The position numbers and the translations under genes are program-made. DNA of 64,000 nt from Apiotrichum sp. Y4204 (Eukaryota; Basidiomycota; Tremellomycetes; Trichosporonales; Trichosporonaceae): the NCBI GenBank assembly GCA_025531455.1, contig JAMYHL010000041.1:124001-188000 (forward strand), given 5' to 3'. The notes below the pieces were generated by a model. It was not told the origin of the DNA and did no database searches. It saw only the letters and a list, made by a program, of their open reading frames with translations. This document shows positions 1 through 10,688 of the stretch, one piece after another (the first letter of the stretch is position 1; each line of letters opens with the position of its first letter).

Positions 1-1945
1 CGAGGGGTCGTCCAAACAGGTCGTTCGAACAGCTAAGCCCGTACAAATGATTCTGGCCATCACGCCACCTGGTCTCACAAATGTTCAAAATTGACTTTCA
101 CCATCATTAGCGTCGACGCATCGCCGAGGGTTCCGCGGACAGATCTTAAGCTTTGCCGAACCCATCAGCCGTCAAGCAGCCTCGTGTCCCTGCGTGTAGA
201 TCCTTCACTGCCGTCTATGCATACCGAAGGTACCTAACGCCCCCACACCAACACCAAACTCTAATAAGAGCTTACAAGCTCTGGAACACGGCGGTGGACA
301 AGTACTGCGAAACGCTTGTCAATAGCGTAACAAGACGGACTAGCTTCTCAGTCAGCCCACCTGCCCGCCGCGGCCAAATTCCAACAACATGGGGGTGCCT
401 CACAACCAAAAGAAGAACCTCCTACAACAGTAGTGCCTCGCCAGGCGTACGCTTCCTTTGTTATGCCTTGCTCCACCTACTCACACGGGAGGGACGGTCT
501 GGGAATTGAAAGCAAGTTTCTCCGAAGGAGGAATGTCGAATGTCACTACCTGATTGTCGATCCCCGGCGACGCTAGAACAGTTCCTTGAGCCGAGAACAT
601 CTAACGACGTTACAGATTTCCAGATCTACAGTATAGGGAGAAAGTCCCATCTCTTAGAAGGTTTGCGACCGTCCCGCATACCTCTAAAGGTACTTCCAGA
701 CCCAGACGTAAAATCTCCCGTGTGTCGATCCTGCCGCTACCGCAATGTCCCGCTCTAGACTGTGGCCGACGTTTGCTGGCCCTGAATCCCCGACGCTACT
801 CGCGTTGCCGAGGCGAAATTACCAGGTCGTTGAAACCATTGCTTCCCCGACGGTTTGGTTATAGAAAGCCGTGAGCCGTGCCACCGCTTGTTTAGCTCGG
901 AACAAGTCGTAAGCCACACCAGACTGCTCGAAGAGATCTCCGCTACGTTAAGATGCACCGAACGAAGTAGTTTCGCTAGACTGAACTTCATGTTCCTGTG
1001 GCTGTCGGCGATCAGTACTACTGCTCTGTCAGCGCGACTTCCCGTCCACCCTGGTTTGGTTACAGGGGAATGTTCCAGCGAGTGTCTGCGCCGTCTCCGC
1101 CTTAGAGAAGCTTTGTTGGGGTGTCTGTGGCGGGGAAATCAACGCCTTGTATAGCTTGAAGCCGGCAGCTTCATGGTGATTTACTCATCTCTACGGTTTG
1201 CACAAGACAGCAGCACAGCAGCCCACTTTACAGTACGTCGTGGTAAACTTAGCCCACCTGTCTTTGCAGTGGGGTTGATCGGCGAGCGGACCGTACTGTC
1301 GGGTGTAGTTTTGGAGTCCGTTCATCATCAAAATTTTTACTTCTTCGAACCGAGACATGGTTGCCCACTGGTGTGACAAAGCCTCACATTGCGGATGGAG
1401 CGGTTCGGAGTCGGTAGATGGCCGCCCCAACAGCCGTGTCACATTGTGATCCCGCCTACTGCACCTCAGTTTTGGCACATTGACCTCCTCAGAGCGCATG
1501 GGAGACCATTTTTACTCTCCAGGAATACCATCTACAGTATTGTCGCATCCGACAGTCCGCGACAGGCTTGCAACTTGCATTTAGGGCCTTGCATTCCTCG
1601 TCGTGCGTGATTTGCATAGAGAATAAGAGTGCCACATGCCACATCCGGCTGAATCGGGCAAAGGGCGGCGGCCCAGATCTGTGGCACCTGGTGCTTGGTG
1701 GCTGTACGCGAATGTCGCTCGGGCGAGACGCCGCATGACGTCGGTGAGCGGCCTGAGGGTGGCACGGTCACGTGATTACTTCTGTCACGTCATTATTCAC
1801 GGACATCAAGGAAACTCCGTTTGGAACACATATGCCAGCGCACTCGTCGTCGATCAACCCGATCGTCGTCACCGTCAGTCACCTACATGTACTGTATCTC
1901 CCTCTTAACCTTTGAGTCTCGGTATTCTTATCTAGACGTCTCACC
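1..1945. other. intergenic, no gene seen
   Basis: Only short open frames without recognisable motifs or splice-linked continuity are seen on either strand. The stretch holds two copies of the recurrent intergenic 8-mer CTACAGTA (626-633 and 1532-1539) and, in its last 200 bases, the promoter of the FKBP gene. Confidence 0.6.
1767..1792. promoter_or_regulatory. CACGTG and TGACGTGA elements upstream of the ER FKBP gene
   Basis: GTCACGTGAT (1767-1776) and TCACGTCA (1785-1792, reverse complement TGACGTGA) lie about 155-180 bases before the start codon. TGACGTGR resembles the animal unfolded-protein-response element bound by XBP1, and CACGTG is a bHLH/bZIP core. An ER foldase is a natural target of such control, but the role here is inference from motif and gene function. 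Confidence 0.3.
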
Positions 1946-2522
1946 ATGCTTCACCGTATCTTCGCCCTGCTCGCCCTCGCGGCCGTGACCGTCTTTGCTG
2001 CCGGCCTTGGTATCAAGGTCACGCACACTCCCGAGACATGCAACCTCAAGTCGCGCAAGGGCGACCGCATGTCCATGCAGTAAGCATCGCTGACGGAGAC
2101 AAACAGCTCTCTGACAGCAGCTACACCGGTACCCTCGAGGACGGCTCCAAGTTTGACTCGTCGCGTGACCGCAATCGTCCCTTTGAGTTCACCAGTGAGT
2201 GCCCTTTATTGAACTGGCGATGTCCTCGTGTCAGCCGCCGACTTGACGTTCCTATTTGTAACAGTGCACAACTGACAGACAGTCGGCCAGGGCCAGGTCA
2301 TCCAGGGCTGGGAGCAGGGTCTCCTTGACATGTGTGTCGGTGAGAAGCGTATTTTGACGATCCCCCACGAGCTTGCCTACGGTGCGTATAGATGGAACTA
2401 GACGTGATACCATAGGCTAACCTGCAGGCAAGCGCGGCCACCCCCCGGTCATCCCCGCCGAGGCGACGCTTACCTTTGACGTCGAGCTTCTCGACATCAA
2501 GAACCGCAAGGAGGAGCTCTAA
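1946..2522 (+). CDS. ER-type FKBP peptidyl-prolyl cis-trans isomerase (FKBP2/Fpr2-like)
   Basis: Catalyses cis-trans isomerisation of Xaa-Pro bonds in the secretory pathway. Four exons (1946-2079, 2121-2194, 2283-2381, 2428-2522) give 133 residues. Residues 1-20 form a signal peptide ([20 protein letters not shown]). The single FKBP domain follows with its expected blocks: [29 protein letters not shown], and the end of the domain at [17 protein letters not shown]. The protein ends in KEEL, which resembles an HDEL/KDEL-type ER retention signal. The length matches yeast Fpr2 and human FKBP2. In intron 1 the distal AG (2119-2120) is chosen because it restores MHYTG. The next gene on the same strand starts 1.36 kb downstream. 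The fold is certain; ER retention is inferred from the tail. Confidence 0.93.
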
Positions 2523-3881
2523 GTCGGGCTCTCCCGCGGTTTGCGACAGCGTCGGATCAAGCCATAGTTCGACAAGCTTCGCCTGTGATGCAAAGCTGCA
2601 CGCATAGCTGATTCTATCAAGGGTGTCATGGCCGAACAGTCACTGATTACTGACCGGTGGCGAGATTACCATTTGGTTGCCATTGCGCACCACAGACTTG
2701 GTGGGCGTGCAGGCTGAGCGAACCGGGAAACCCTGTCAGATGGTCGGCGAGGCGGGACTGGAGATGCGGCCGAGCGTCTGGGTTCGTGGGCAAGAGGGCG
2801 TAGAAACTGCCGTGCACGGTGGATACCAGGTCGAGGGTGAGGATAACTGAACTGGGACTTCACACTGTCACTCGAGCGGGTTGAGCACAGCGATTTCCGT
2901 GCCCTTGCCATCCCTGCTCGACCATGGGGGTTCTTCTCCATGGACGCCATCATCAAGCTCCCCGAGTGCAACGGCTTCGACGCCATCCGGCCGTTTGTCT
3001 GCCATGCGCAGCGTGCCGAGGTGTGTGGGGCCACGGGGAACGGCGCGACAGGGCTTCCCCGTCGACCCCCCACCAGTTTCATCGCCCTTAGTCTTTGGCG
3101 GCGGCAATGTATGTACATGGGTTGCTATGTTTACGGATCCTGTCGTCTGAGTATCGTTTGTGAGAGATTGCGAGACAGTAGTTGAAGATTGTGTTGTGCG
3201 AATGTGTTGGGAAAAGTGCCGGGAAGACGAGTTAGGTCGTACTCCACGGCCGAAAGGCCAGCGGGTTGCTGGCGACTTTTGACTTGCCTCTCACCTCACC
3301 AGCTGGACCGCAAGAGTGTATAACAGGGCGCGATAACACATATCTCGCATACCTTGTATCTGTCTTCATCTGCCCCCATTTGAACGTGCCCTGGCCTGAT
3401 ACGTGGACCTGAAGTCCCTTGGTCTTCACTACCACAAGTCCTGGAACGACCGTGCACAGATATAGCTATTCATGCATGACACAGTTCATTCGCAACACCG
3501 TCTTTGATCAATGATAAGGCCTAGTATCCTCACATCTCGGAGGACATGATCTTACCTTGCGGCCCCTCTCTGAGGCTGTGGCCCCGCATCGTCATAATTC
3601 ATCTCACGGCAGATCTCCATCGCCGTCTCCGACTTGGCGTCGGCAAACGGGCATCTCCGGACGAAGTAGCCAAATGGCCCGGCAACCCGGGTATTAGGAT
3701 GCGAATTAGAATCTGAAGATTTACGGTGAAATGGTATTAAGATCTCGGGTATCAAAGGTCTTACCTGCCTCGGCTTTGGTGGGGTTTAGCCGGCTGCCCA
3801 CCGCGATATAACAATCTCACGAGGATAAGAACAAGAACAGCGAAAGCGACCTTCCATCCCACCCACAACTCCATTCTCACA
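2523..3881. other. intergenic, FKBP to AhpD-like gene
   Basis: Contains a possible protein-coding relic (2668-3110, listed separately). The rest shows no convincing gene. The last part is the leader of the AhpD-like gene. Short minus-strand frames at 3232-3435 and 3552-3755 could not be joined into a phase-consistent gene. Confidence 0.5.
2668..3110 (+). pseudogene. possible relic of an unidentified protein-coding gene
   Basis: Two adjacent frames look protein-like in composition and codon use. Frame A (about 2670-2850) reads through motifs such as TDLVGVQAERTGKPC and VWVRGQEGVETAVHGGY, then meets a stop near 2850. Frame B (from about 2852) continues as WDFTLSLERVEHSDF, RPWGFFSMDAIIKLPE and GFDAIRPFVCHAQRAEV. 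The two join smoothly if one base is missing near 2850. Frame A has no start codon before an upstream stop, so the 5' part also appears lost. I do not recognise the family. An intron at the junction was considered, but no splice pair with good consensus keeps the frame. Confidence 0.3.
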
Positions 3882-4898
3882 ATGACCGCCGCCTCAAGCC
3901 TAAAGCTCTCTCCACGCCTGAAGGCCCTCATCGCGCTTCCCGCCGCGCGCGGCGCCGCGATTCCAGCCGCCCCGGCCTCGCAGACCCGTGCCCTGCTTGA
4001 CCGAATCCGCGCCGGCGGGGAGAAGGGCGGCATCGGCCGGGATACCTGGCTCTCGCTTACTACTGCTGCGATCTTCACGGTCAACTCGCCCGAGACGCTG
4101 TGCCAGCTCTTCGACTATGCTGCTGAGGGGCAGGATACCGCGTCCAAGGTCGAGGTCGCTGCGGTGAGTAGGGAGAAGTGAAGGCCCATTTGGGTTGAAT
4201 CCATTGGGCTGATGCGCGATGGACATATCTAACGACAGCTCATGCGCGAGACGGGCCTCAAGTGCATTTCGTTTGGTGGTGTGCGTATCTCTTTTTCTTG
4301 ATCTCCCACATTTTAACGCCAGATTCCCCGCGCGATCAACAACCTCAACGCGCTGCGCGCGCACCTTCCAGCCGACGTGGTCTCGGGCCTTTCGACAACT
4401 CCGCAGCGGTACGTCTCTATCATCATCTTTCACTCGATATCCATTGACATTTCCAGCACCCCAGATGACATTGGCAAGATCTACAAGCGCGGCCGCGAGC
4501 TCTGGGACGGAATCTACGAGCCGCACAGCGCCAAGCTCGTGCGCAAGCTCGGCGAGTCCCACCCGGACCTGCCAGTACACATCCTAAACAGCCACTACGG
4601 CCCTTTGCTCTCCGACCCCGCGGGTCCCGCAGAGGAGGGCAACTGCAAGGTCGGCCGCGTGCTCACTTCGTTGATTGCTATCGCCGCGCTGCGCGCGCAG
4701 ACCGGCGTTGGACCGCAGGTCACCTCGCACGTGTTTGGGCTCAAGAAAGCCCTGCTCGAGGGCGGCGGCGGCGACGGGCGCGCACTTCAGGGCCAGGAAT
4801 GGCTTACCTCGGACGACGGCGTGCAGTGGGCCATTGAGAGCGTGGATGACCTTGCCGCCACAATTCGTGCGCAGGAGCGGATCCCGGGGAAGCTTTAG
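3882..4898 (+). CDS. AhpD-like / carboxymuconolactone-decarboxylase-like superfamily protein
   Basis: Four exons (3882-4163, 4239-4280, 4323-4408, 4457-4898) give 283 residues. The central block LMRETGLKCISFGG followed by IPRAINNLNALRAHL matches a fungal AhpD-like group as I remember it. This group lacks an obvious CxxC redox pair, and I see none here. The C-terminal half is helical, with GPLLSDPAGP and RVLTSLIAIAALRAQ. A long acidic loop and a Gly run (LEGGGGDGRAL) lie near residue 235. There is no signal peptide or membrane span. Splice phases are consistent throughout. Biochemical function is unknown; the family assignment is from motif memory and should be tested by profile search. It is flanked by FKBP upstream and a kinase-like gene downstream, all on the plus strand with separate promoters. 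Confidence 0.75.
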
Positions 4899-5796
4899 GA
4901 GATGCGACGTTACACAGTTAATGTACGGAATGAAGCTGCAGGCGGCATGGGGCTGAGGACAGGAGGACTGGGAACCCAGCTGCAGACTCCGGTTGAAGGC
5001 TCCGCAGTTTACGAGGGGATTGGGTCTCTGGATCTCTGGTGAGCTCGACGACGCCAAGGAGTGCAGTACGAAGAGTCTCTCGAGTCTGGGCGTTGAGTCA
5101 CGTGATGCGCACAATCGTCTCCCAGTACTCTGGGCCCCTGGGGGGTGTGATGCGTGATGATCGCCACTGTTTTATGATCGCCACTCTTATCCCAGAATGC
5201 GTGTCATTTCAATCACTTTCCCTTACATACCCCGGAGGCATGTGTATCAAAGCCCGGGCCCACGATCTTTTGTCACCCTGAGTCGGTCTATGCCCGCTGC
5301 CCTTTTAGCCCCTGATGACACTTGCGGCGGCCTGTGGCCCCCCTCCGAAGCTCTCGGCGCGCTCCCTCGGGCGCTGCCCGTGCCGGCGGCCGTGGGAGCG
5401 GGCTTGGCAGGGAGGCACGTGTATTGTTACGTAAAAATGACACGTGTGGGGTGAGCTCGGGTGTTCCAGGCAGCCCAAGACAGAGCTTCCCAGCTTCCCA
5501 GGCACAAGCGTTGCAGCGTCACACAGAGCCAGAGCGCCACAAGGCGCCAAGGGGGGGGCAAGGGGGAGAGGGCGCGGCGGCGCGGCGGCGCAGAGGGGGT
5601 TGCAGAAGCTGGCCGAGTTGCATGACAACATGACGAGTTCCGGGGATCCGGGTGGGTTAGTTGCTTTTCTCGGAATCCCGTTGCAGCCACTGTCGTCGTG
5701 AACTCGTAAACCCCAAGACGTGTCGTGTGCATCCCATTCTTGCCATCACTCTCCCTTCCATCACCACCACCACCACCACCATCGCAAGCAACAACA
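4899..5796. other. intergenic / promoter of the kinase-like gene
   Basis: No gene is seen. The stretch includes a GC-rich run around 5550-5600 (gcggcgcggcggcgc) and a short CCA microsatellite at about 5760-5781, just before the kinase-like start codon. Confidence 0.55.
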
Positions 5797-7381
5797 ATGC
5801 TCCTGCAGCGACCAGTGCCGACACCGACGACGCCCACACGCGCAACAATGTGTACAGTGCCGCCGCGCAGCGACATTGTAGCCCCCCTTCAGTCTGTAGT
5901 GGCGGAACAGCAACAGCCAATCACCCAGGTGAGTGAAAAAAAAAAGAGGCCCCGCTCCGAGCTGGTGGTTGCCCCACTCTTGCAAGCTCAGACAACCCTG
6001 TTATGCTCCTTCGCAACCACTCCACCACCCCCATTGGCCCACGGCCCATGCTGACGCACAGGTCGCTCCCACCCTCGTCGCCGCTGTCGCACCCGCCGTT
6101 GCCCCCGTCGCCACTGAGACCCCCGCCGGTGTCGTCGCCCTCGACCAGGTATGTGATCGTGATCGGCACTGGGAAGAGTAGAGTGGAGCTCCAGTGGCAG
6201 GTTGATCGCACTGGCGCTGGTACGCCGAACACGACACATGTACTCGTGCGTGGAGCCAAATGCTACTGGCACGCGACGAGTCACGCGCCGCTCGCTGGCC
6301 AATGCCTTATAGATACACAGGAGCTCGGAGTCGGGCTCGCCGTCAGGCCGCGCGGAGCGCGGAGCGACGCGTGATTGCTTGTCGCTGGCCATGACACCAG
6401 TCATTCCCTTGTGGTCGCCTAAATGTACCCCGCGGCCCGAGTGCTGCACACTCCCACTGCTCCACCACCCCAACTCACAATTCCAACATCCTCCCCTTTT
6501 CTTCCCACTGACACCCAGCTTGGCCCACAATCCATGGCCGTCACGGCTGCCGGCGCCGGAGACAGCTGCCCAAACGTGCACATCGGTGCGGTGCTCCCGC
6601 CCGACCTGGAGGGGATCACTTTCCGCGGGCCGATCAATATCCACGCGATTGAGGACCTCGAGAGCGTGCCCGTGCTCGTCGCCGCGCCGGCCGCGGCCCC
6701 GCCGAGCGCGACGCTCAACGTGGCCGTGACGGAGCGTATCGGGCAGGGCGCGATCTGGAACGCGTTTGCTACGACCGCGACTGTCGCCGGCCTGTCGGCT
6801 GTGCTTAAGGTCTCCTGTGTGTCCGCGTACGCGTCCGAGGCGGACGGCAATGCCGAGATGGACGAGGTGCGCAAGCACATTGTCAAGGACCTGCTCGCGC
6901 ACCGCGCGCTGCGCGATGTGCCCTGCGTGCCGAGCTTGCTGAGCGTGTGGGCTGGCGTCGACGCCGAGGGCCGCGAATACTGGGCCACGATGGAGGAGGA
7001 TGCCGGGCGCGAGGTGGAGGTCGGGGACATGACGGACGAGCAAAAGTGAGTGGGGATCCGTGTTATTACAGGAGCATACTAACGCATAGGCAAGCGGTCC
7101 TCGACGCATATGCCGCGATCCACGGACACGGTGTGATGCACTGCGACGCGAAGAGCATCCACTGGCGCTTTGGCGGGCGTGACGGCGAGAGCGTGCGCCT
7201 CATCGACTTCAGCCACGCTGTGGATCTCACCGCCCTCGGACCCGAGCACTCGCGCGTCATGTGTCTGAGCGAGATGGGCGACGTGCGCGACGAGCTCGAG
7301 GCTCACAGCAAGGGCTGGACCCGCGAGCCTTACTCGCTCGTGCCTTCCCCCGAGTCGTCGCCCGCCCCTGCTGCCCCATAG
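5797..7381 (+). CDS. degenerate protein-kinase-like protein
   Basis: Four exons (5797-5928, 6062-6148, 6519-7045, 7090-7381) give about 345 residues. The kinase fold is visible: a glycine loop (RIGQGAIW), a VAIK-type lysine (AVLKVSC), a hinge (YWATMEED), the catalytic-loop equivalent GHGVMHCDAKSIHW and the DFG equivalent RLIDFSHAVDL. The HRD aspartate is kept (HCD), but the usual catalytic-loop Asn position is His and the DFG Gly is Ser. It could therefore be an atypical or weak kinase, or a pseudokinase. Residues 1-90 are Pro/Ala/Val-rich and low in complexity. The 370 nt intron 6149-6518 is long for this genome. An alternative start inside exon 3 (ATG 6534) would drop the N-terminal tail. 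Similar atypical kinases occur in many fungi; the substrate is unknown. Confidence 0.75.
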
Positions 7382-7947
7382 CCATGGCAGAGAGGGAACC
7401 GAACCATCACTTCACTCCCCGGGAACGCGTCCCTTGTGGACTCGTCTCGCCACTGTATCCGTAGCCGGCCGGCCGGCCTAGTCACGAACGCACGAAACTC
7501 CGACTGCACATTGCGTCGGGCGCGCTAGCGCGCAGTATCTCTATCCATTATACATTCCGTTGTAGTATATGCCATGCTGTCGGCATGCAAGTTGTCATTC
7601 CTGGAGGAGATCTGGTTGGGATAGGTTACTAATTACTGCTGGAACGGGCATGGGAATGGGATGAGAAGAATCTGTTGGGATGCCGCCGCATGCCGAGCCT
7701 GGGTCGTGACTGCGAGCTCCTCATGTTACGCCTGCTAACACTGCTGCTTATGGCGGTGCATGGCCAGCTGGCCAGACCACAGATTCGAGGATCGAGGAAG
7801 GACTGCATAAACTCGACGTAAACCTACGTGAAGCACTACTGACCGAGACGGAACCCAACCCGACACCGACGCGCGAGAGAGCATCCGAGCACACTCCTGT
7901 TCCAAGATTACTGCTCACCTGAGGCCAGATGCATTTGCGGTACAGAA
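7382..7947. other. convergent intergenic stretch
   Basis: Lies between the 3' ends of the kinase-like (+) and GNAT (-) genes. It holds a short ggccggccggcc run near 7465. Nothing else is recognisable. Confidence 0.6.
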
Positions 7948-9054
7948 TTACAGAATCGAGCATCCACTCTCCTTCCCCTCCTCTTTCGTCTTCGGCAACA
8001 CGTCCCGCTCGGAATTCACATATGCCGCCTCCCATTGCCGCAACCCGAACCTCTCATAGAAGCCGACCATGCTCACCCAGTCGATAAAACATCCGTCTGC
8101 CCCGCGGGACGTGAGGCGCTGCACCGCAGACGCGACCATGCCTACGCCTGCGCCGTCTCCTCGCGACTTGGCGGTCACGCCCACACACGCAATCCCGCCG
8201 CATTTGGCCCCTAACATCAGAACAGAACGGCGGTAGACTCACCCAGAGTATCAGGCCACGCCAGCCCGGCGTGCAGGGGCGACCCGGGCATTGCAGCGAG
8301 CGTGGCGCCGACGATCGCGCCATCCTTGATCGCGAGGTGGATATCCCCGGCCCGACCGGCGTCCAGGAAGGCGGGGAACATGTCCGGCCAGCCCTGTTAT
8401 GAGTCCAATCCCATCCTGTTCTCAACTCACGGTGAAGGAGTCGAATTCCTTCTCGAACTCCACGATCTCCTTCCTGTCGTCTTCCGTTGCGGGGCGGAAC
8501 GTGACCCCGTGTTCCCGCGCGTGGCCCTGCAACGCATCGAGGTCCACTGAAACGGGGAGAGACGCGTAGAGGTCGATCGACCTTTCTCCCATCTTCCAAC
8601 CGCGGCGCTCAAACCACCCCACGTCGAGGGACGTGGGCACGCCGGGGAAGATGCGGGGAAACGTCGAGCCAAGCTGAATGGAGGATTTCGGTGCGTTCCC
8701 AAGACTAGAACGTACTTGGTCCTCGAGCCAGGCGAGCGCCTGAGAATGCAGTTCCGTGCCGATGCCCTTCCCCTTGTGCTCTGGATGAACAGCGACGACA
8801 GCAAGAGTTCCCTTTAGATGGTGCTGGGGGCCAGTCTTGCTCCCCGCGGGGATGGTGTACACGAGCGCAAAGCCCACAGTCTCGCCCTCGCTGGTGGCGA
8901 CAAAGGCCATTGCCCGAGGGTGGGACAGCAGCGTCGCAAACTTGGTTTCCGGAAGGGCGTACTCCGGATGGGGGTGGGCGATCGCCGCGTGCCATATCCC
9001 GTGCAGGGCGGTTATCGTACGCGCGTCGGGCTTACTATGGGTGTATTCTGGCAT
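7948..9054 (-). CDS. protein with two tandem GNAT acetyltransferase domains
   Basis: Three exons (9054-8431, 8393-8243, 8210-7948) give 345 residues. Domain 1 (about residues 10-130) has the acetyl-CoA pyrophosphate-binding motif HPEHKGKGIG and is followed by the block FPRIFPGVPTSLD...WFERRGWK. Domain 2 (about 190-345) has a second motif, SRGDGAGVGMV, and ends with SMVGFYERFGLRQWE, typical of the last GNAT strands. Fungal proteins with two GNAT domains, sometimes fused behind a family-3 glycoside hydrolase, carry a comparable FPGVP block. No hydrolase domain is present here. It probably N-acetylates a small amine or sugar in the cytosol; the substrate is not predictable. Splice phases all agree, and the start is the first ATG of the frame. 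Confidence 0.85.
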
Positions 9055-9468
9055 AGTGGATGGGGAGATGGAGAAGTGTTAGGTGATAAAGTGCTTGTGG
9101 TTACTCTCTACATCACTTGACGTTGCGTTGTGTTGGATCGCTTCTGGGTTTCCAGATCCGTGGTCAGCCACTGGACTCGGTAAATTCACCGGTGATGCCG
9201 GATTGGACACCTTCAGTGTCGGCGTTCATCCCGGCTGTGACAGTTGGGGCCGTAGGAACTTAGGTCTTTGATGTTGACATGCATGCATGGCGAAGGAACA
9301 ACAAGGGTACAAGGACTAAGCATTTGTACAGTTCGTAGAGTAGACGTAGGGACTTGTGCGCAGCATGTGGTGATGGAGTGGGGACATGACGACATATCTG
9401 ATAACAGGATAACGTGCATTCTTCTCCAGCCACACGGCTGTGCTTCAGGACATACCATTCATCTTTCT
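9055..9468. other. intergenic, GNAT promoter and cyclase 3' side
   Basis: 414 bases with no recognisable gene. Confidence 0.6.
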
Positions 9469-10688
9469 CTACAGGATAGCCTGCCCGTTTACGGGTGTAC
9501 CAATACCCGAGTCAACGTTGAGGGCCATGGTAGTGAGGAAGAAAGTGTACTGGTTGAGCTCCTTGCACTTTTTGCTTAGCTCGCGCAGATCGAACAGCTC
9601 GCCGAGGGGAATGCCCCACCCGCCGAGGAAGACCTCGTGAATGCTGAGTCCCTTGGACGGGTTTGGCGGCCAGCACTCGAACGCGAACGTGTCCCCGGCT
9701 ACGGCAGCCAGTCCAGTATCCCACACCCAGCGCATAAACTCTTCGGTGGCCTCGACTCCGGTCGCCCCCTTGAGCGGGTCAAACCCCTTGCGCTCCTCGT
9801 CCCCCATCGCGAGGAACTGCTCCGTGAACCCACTGCGCACGATCATCACGTCCCCAGGAGCAAACTTGATGCCCGTGTCCGCGATGCAGCCCTGTAGCAT
9901 GTCAAACGTGATGGGCGTGGAGGTGTTCAGCGCCTTGAGCGCCGGCTTGCCCGTCTTCTCCAGCCACGCGGCAATGTCAACAAGGTGCGCGCGTGTTGTA
10001 ATCGGGTGCTTTGCGAAGGCTACTGTCAGGATGGAGGTCCATGTAGTGTGCAGGCTAGGAGACCTGAGCACCACTCATTCACGCCACTGCTTCATCATTG
10101 CACTCTGGCCGGGTGCTTACGCTCCCCCCGCTCGCACTCACCGCCCGTGCTAAACCGGTGGTTCTCCGGGTCACCTGCCTCTTCCGCAGTGAGGCCACCG
10201 TGGTACGTGTGCGTGCCCTTCTCTGGCTGGTTCCAGTATGGTACGTGGCGGAAGCCATCCCACTGCGTCGAGCACTGCGTGTTGAAGGTGACCTTGTCGT
10301 CATTGTGGGTGCTGTATGCGAGACTGGAGTCAGAGTGGAAGCAGAGAGTAGCTCACATTTCGTGGGTTACGCAGCCGCGGCCCTGGTGGATGGTCGGAAA
10401 GTTCGTGAGCGGCAGACTGACATCAATACCAGCTTTGCTGTTCTCTCACTTGAGGTTGACAGCAATCCCATGCTGCACGGCATCACGTCCGCGCTTGACC
10501 GCCTCGGGGGTAATCAGATTCACGCGGCCGAGATCGTTGTCGCCGTAAAGCCCCCACGCCTGGAGCGGGGGCCCGTCGCGCTTCTTGAGATCGTCGAACG
10601 AGCAGGGCAGGAAGGACATGTCTTGAAACCCGAGAAGAGGGCGGATAAAGGAGACTAGGCGGGAGGTTGGAGAGGAGGATTCTGGCAT
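9469..10688 (-). CDS. cyclase-family (kynurenine-formamidase-like fold) protein
   Basis: Four exons (10688-10450, 10416-10357, 10311-10142, 10022-9469) give 340 residues. The sequence fits the fungal branch of the cyclase superfamily (PF04199): an N-terminal WGLYGDNDLGRVNLI block, HNDDKVTFNTQCSTQWDGFRH in the region of the family metal site, the block DVMIVRSGF near residue 215 and AFECWPP near 275, and a C-terminal FLTTMALNVDSG. In bacterial members the metal motif is HxGTHxDxPxH; here the corresponding stretch is QWDGFRH, as in fungal paralogues of unknown activity. The ATG at 10688 is preferred over one 54 bases upstream because a TATA-like run precedes it, but both are possible. It is probably a cytosolic hydrolase or amidohydrolase; the substrate is unknown. 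Confidence 0.85.

Noticed and set aside
3232..3874. possible small multi-exon membrane protein on the minus strand (hydrophobic start near 3874, further frames at 3552-3755 and 3232-3435)
   Set aside because: The putative start codon would sit 7 bases from the divergent AhpD-like start, and no splice pair joins the pieces in phase.
5988..7109. 373-codon frame antisense to the kinase-like gene
   Set aside because: An antisense shadow of a GC-rich coding exon; the sense strand carries clear kinase motifs and consistent introns.
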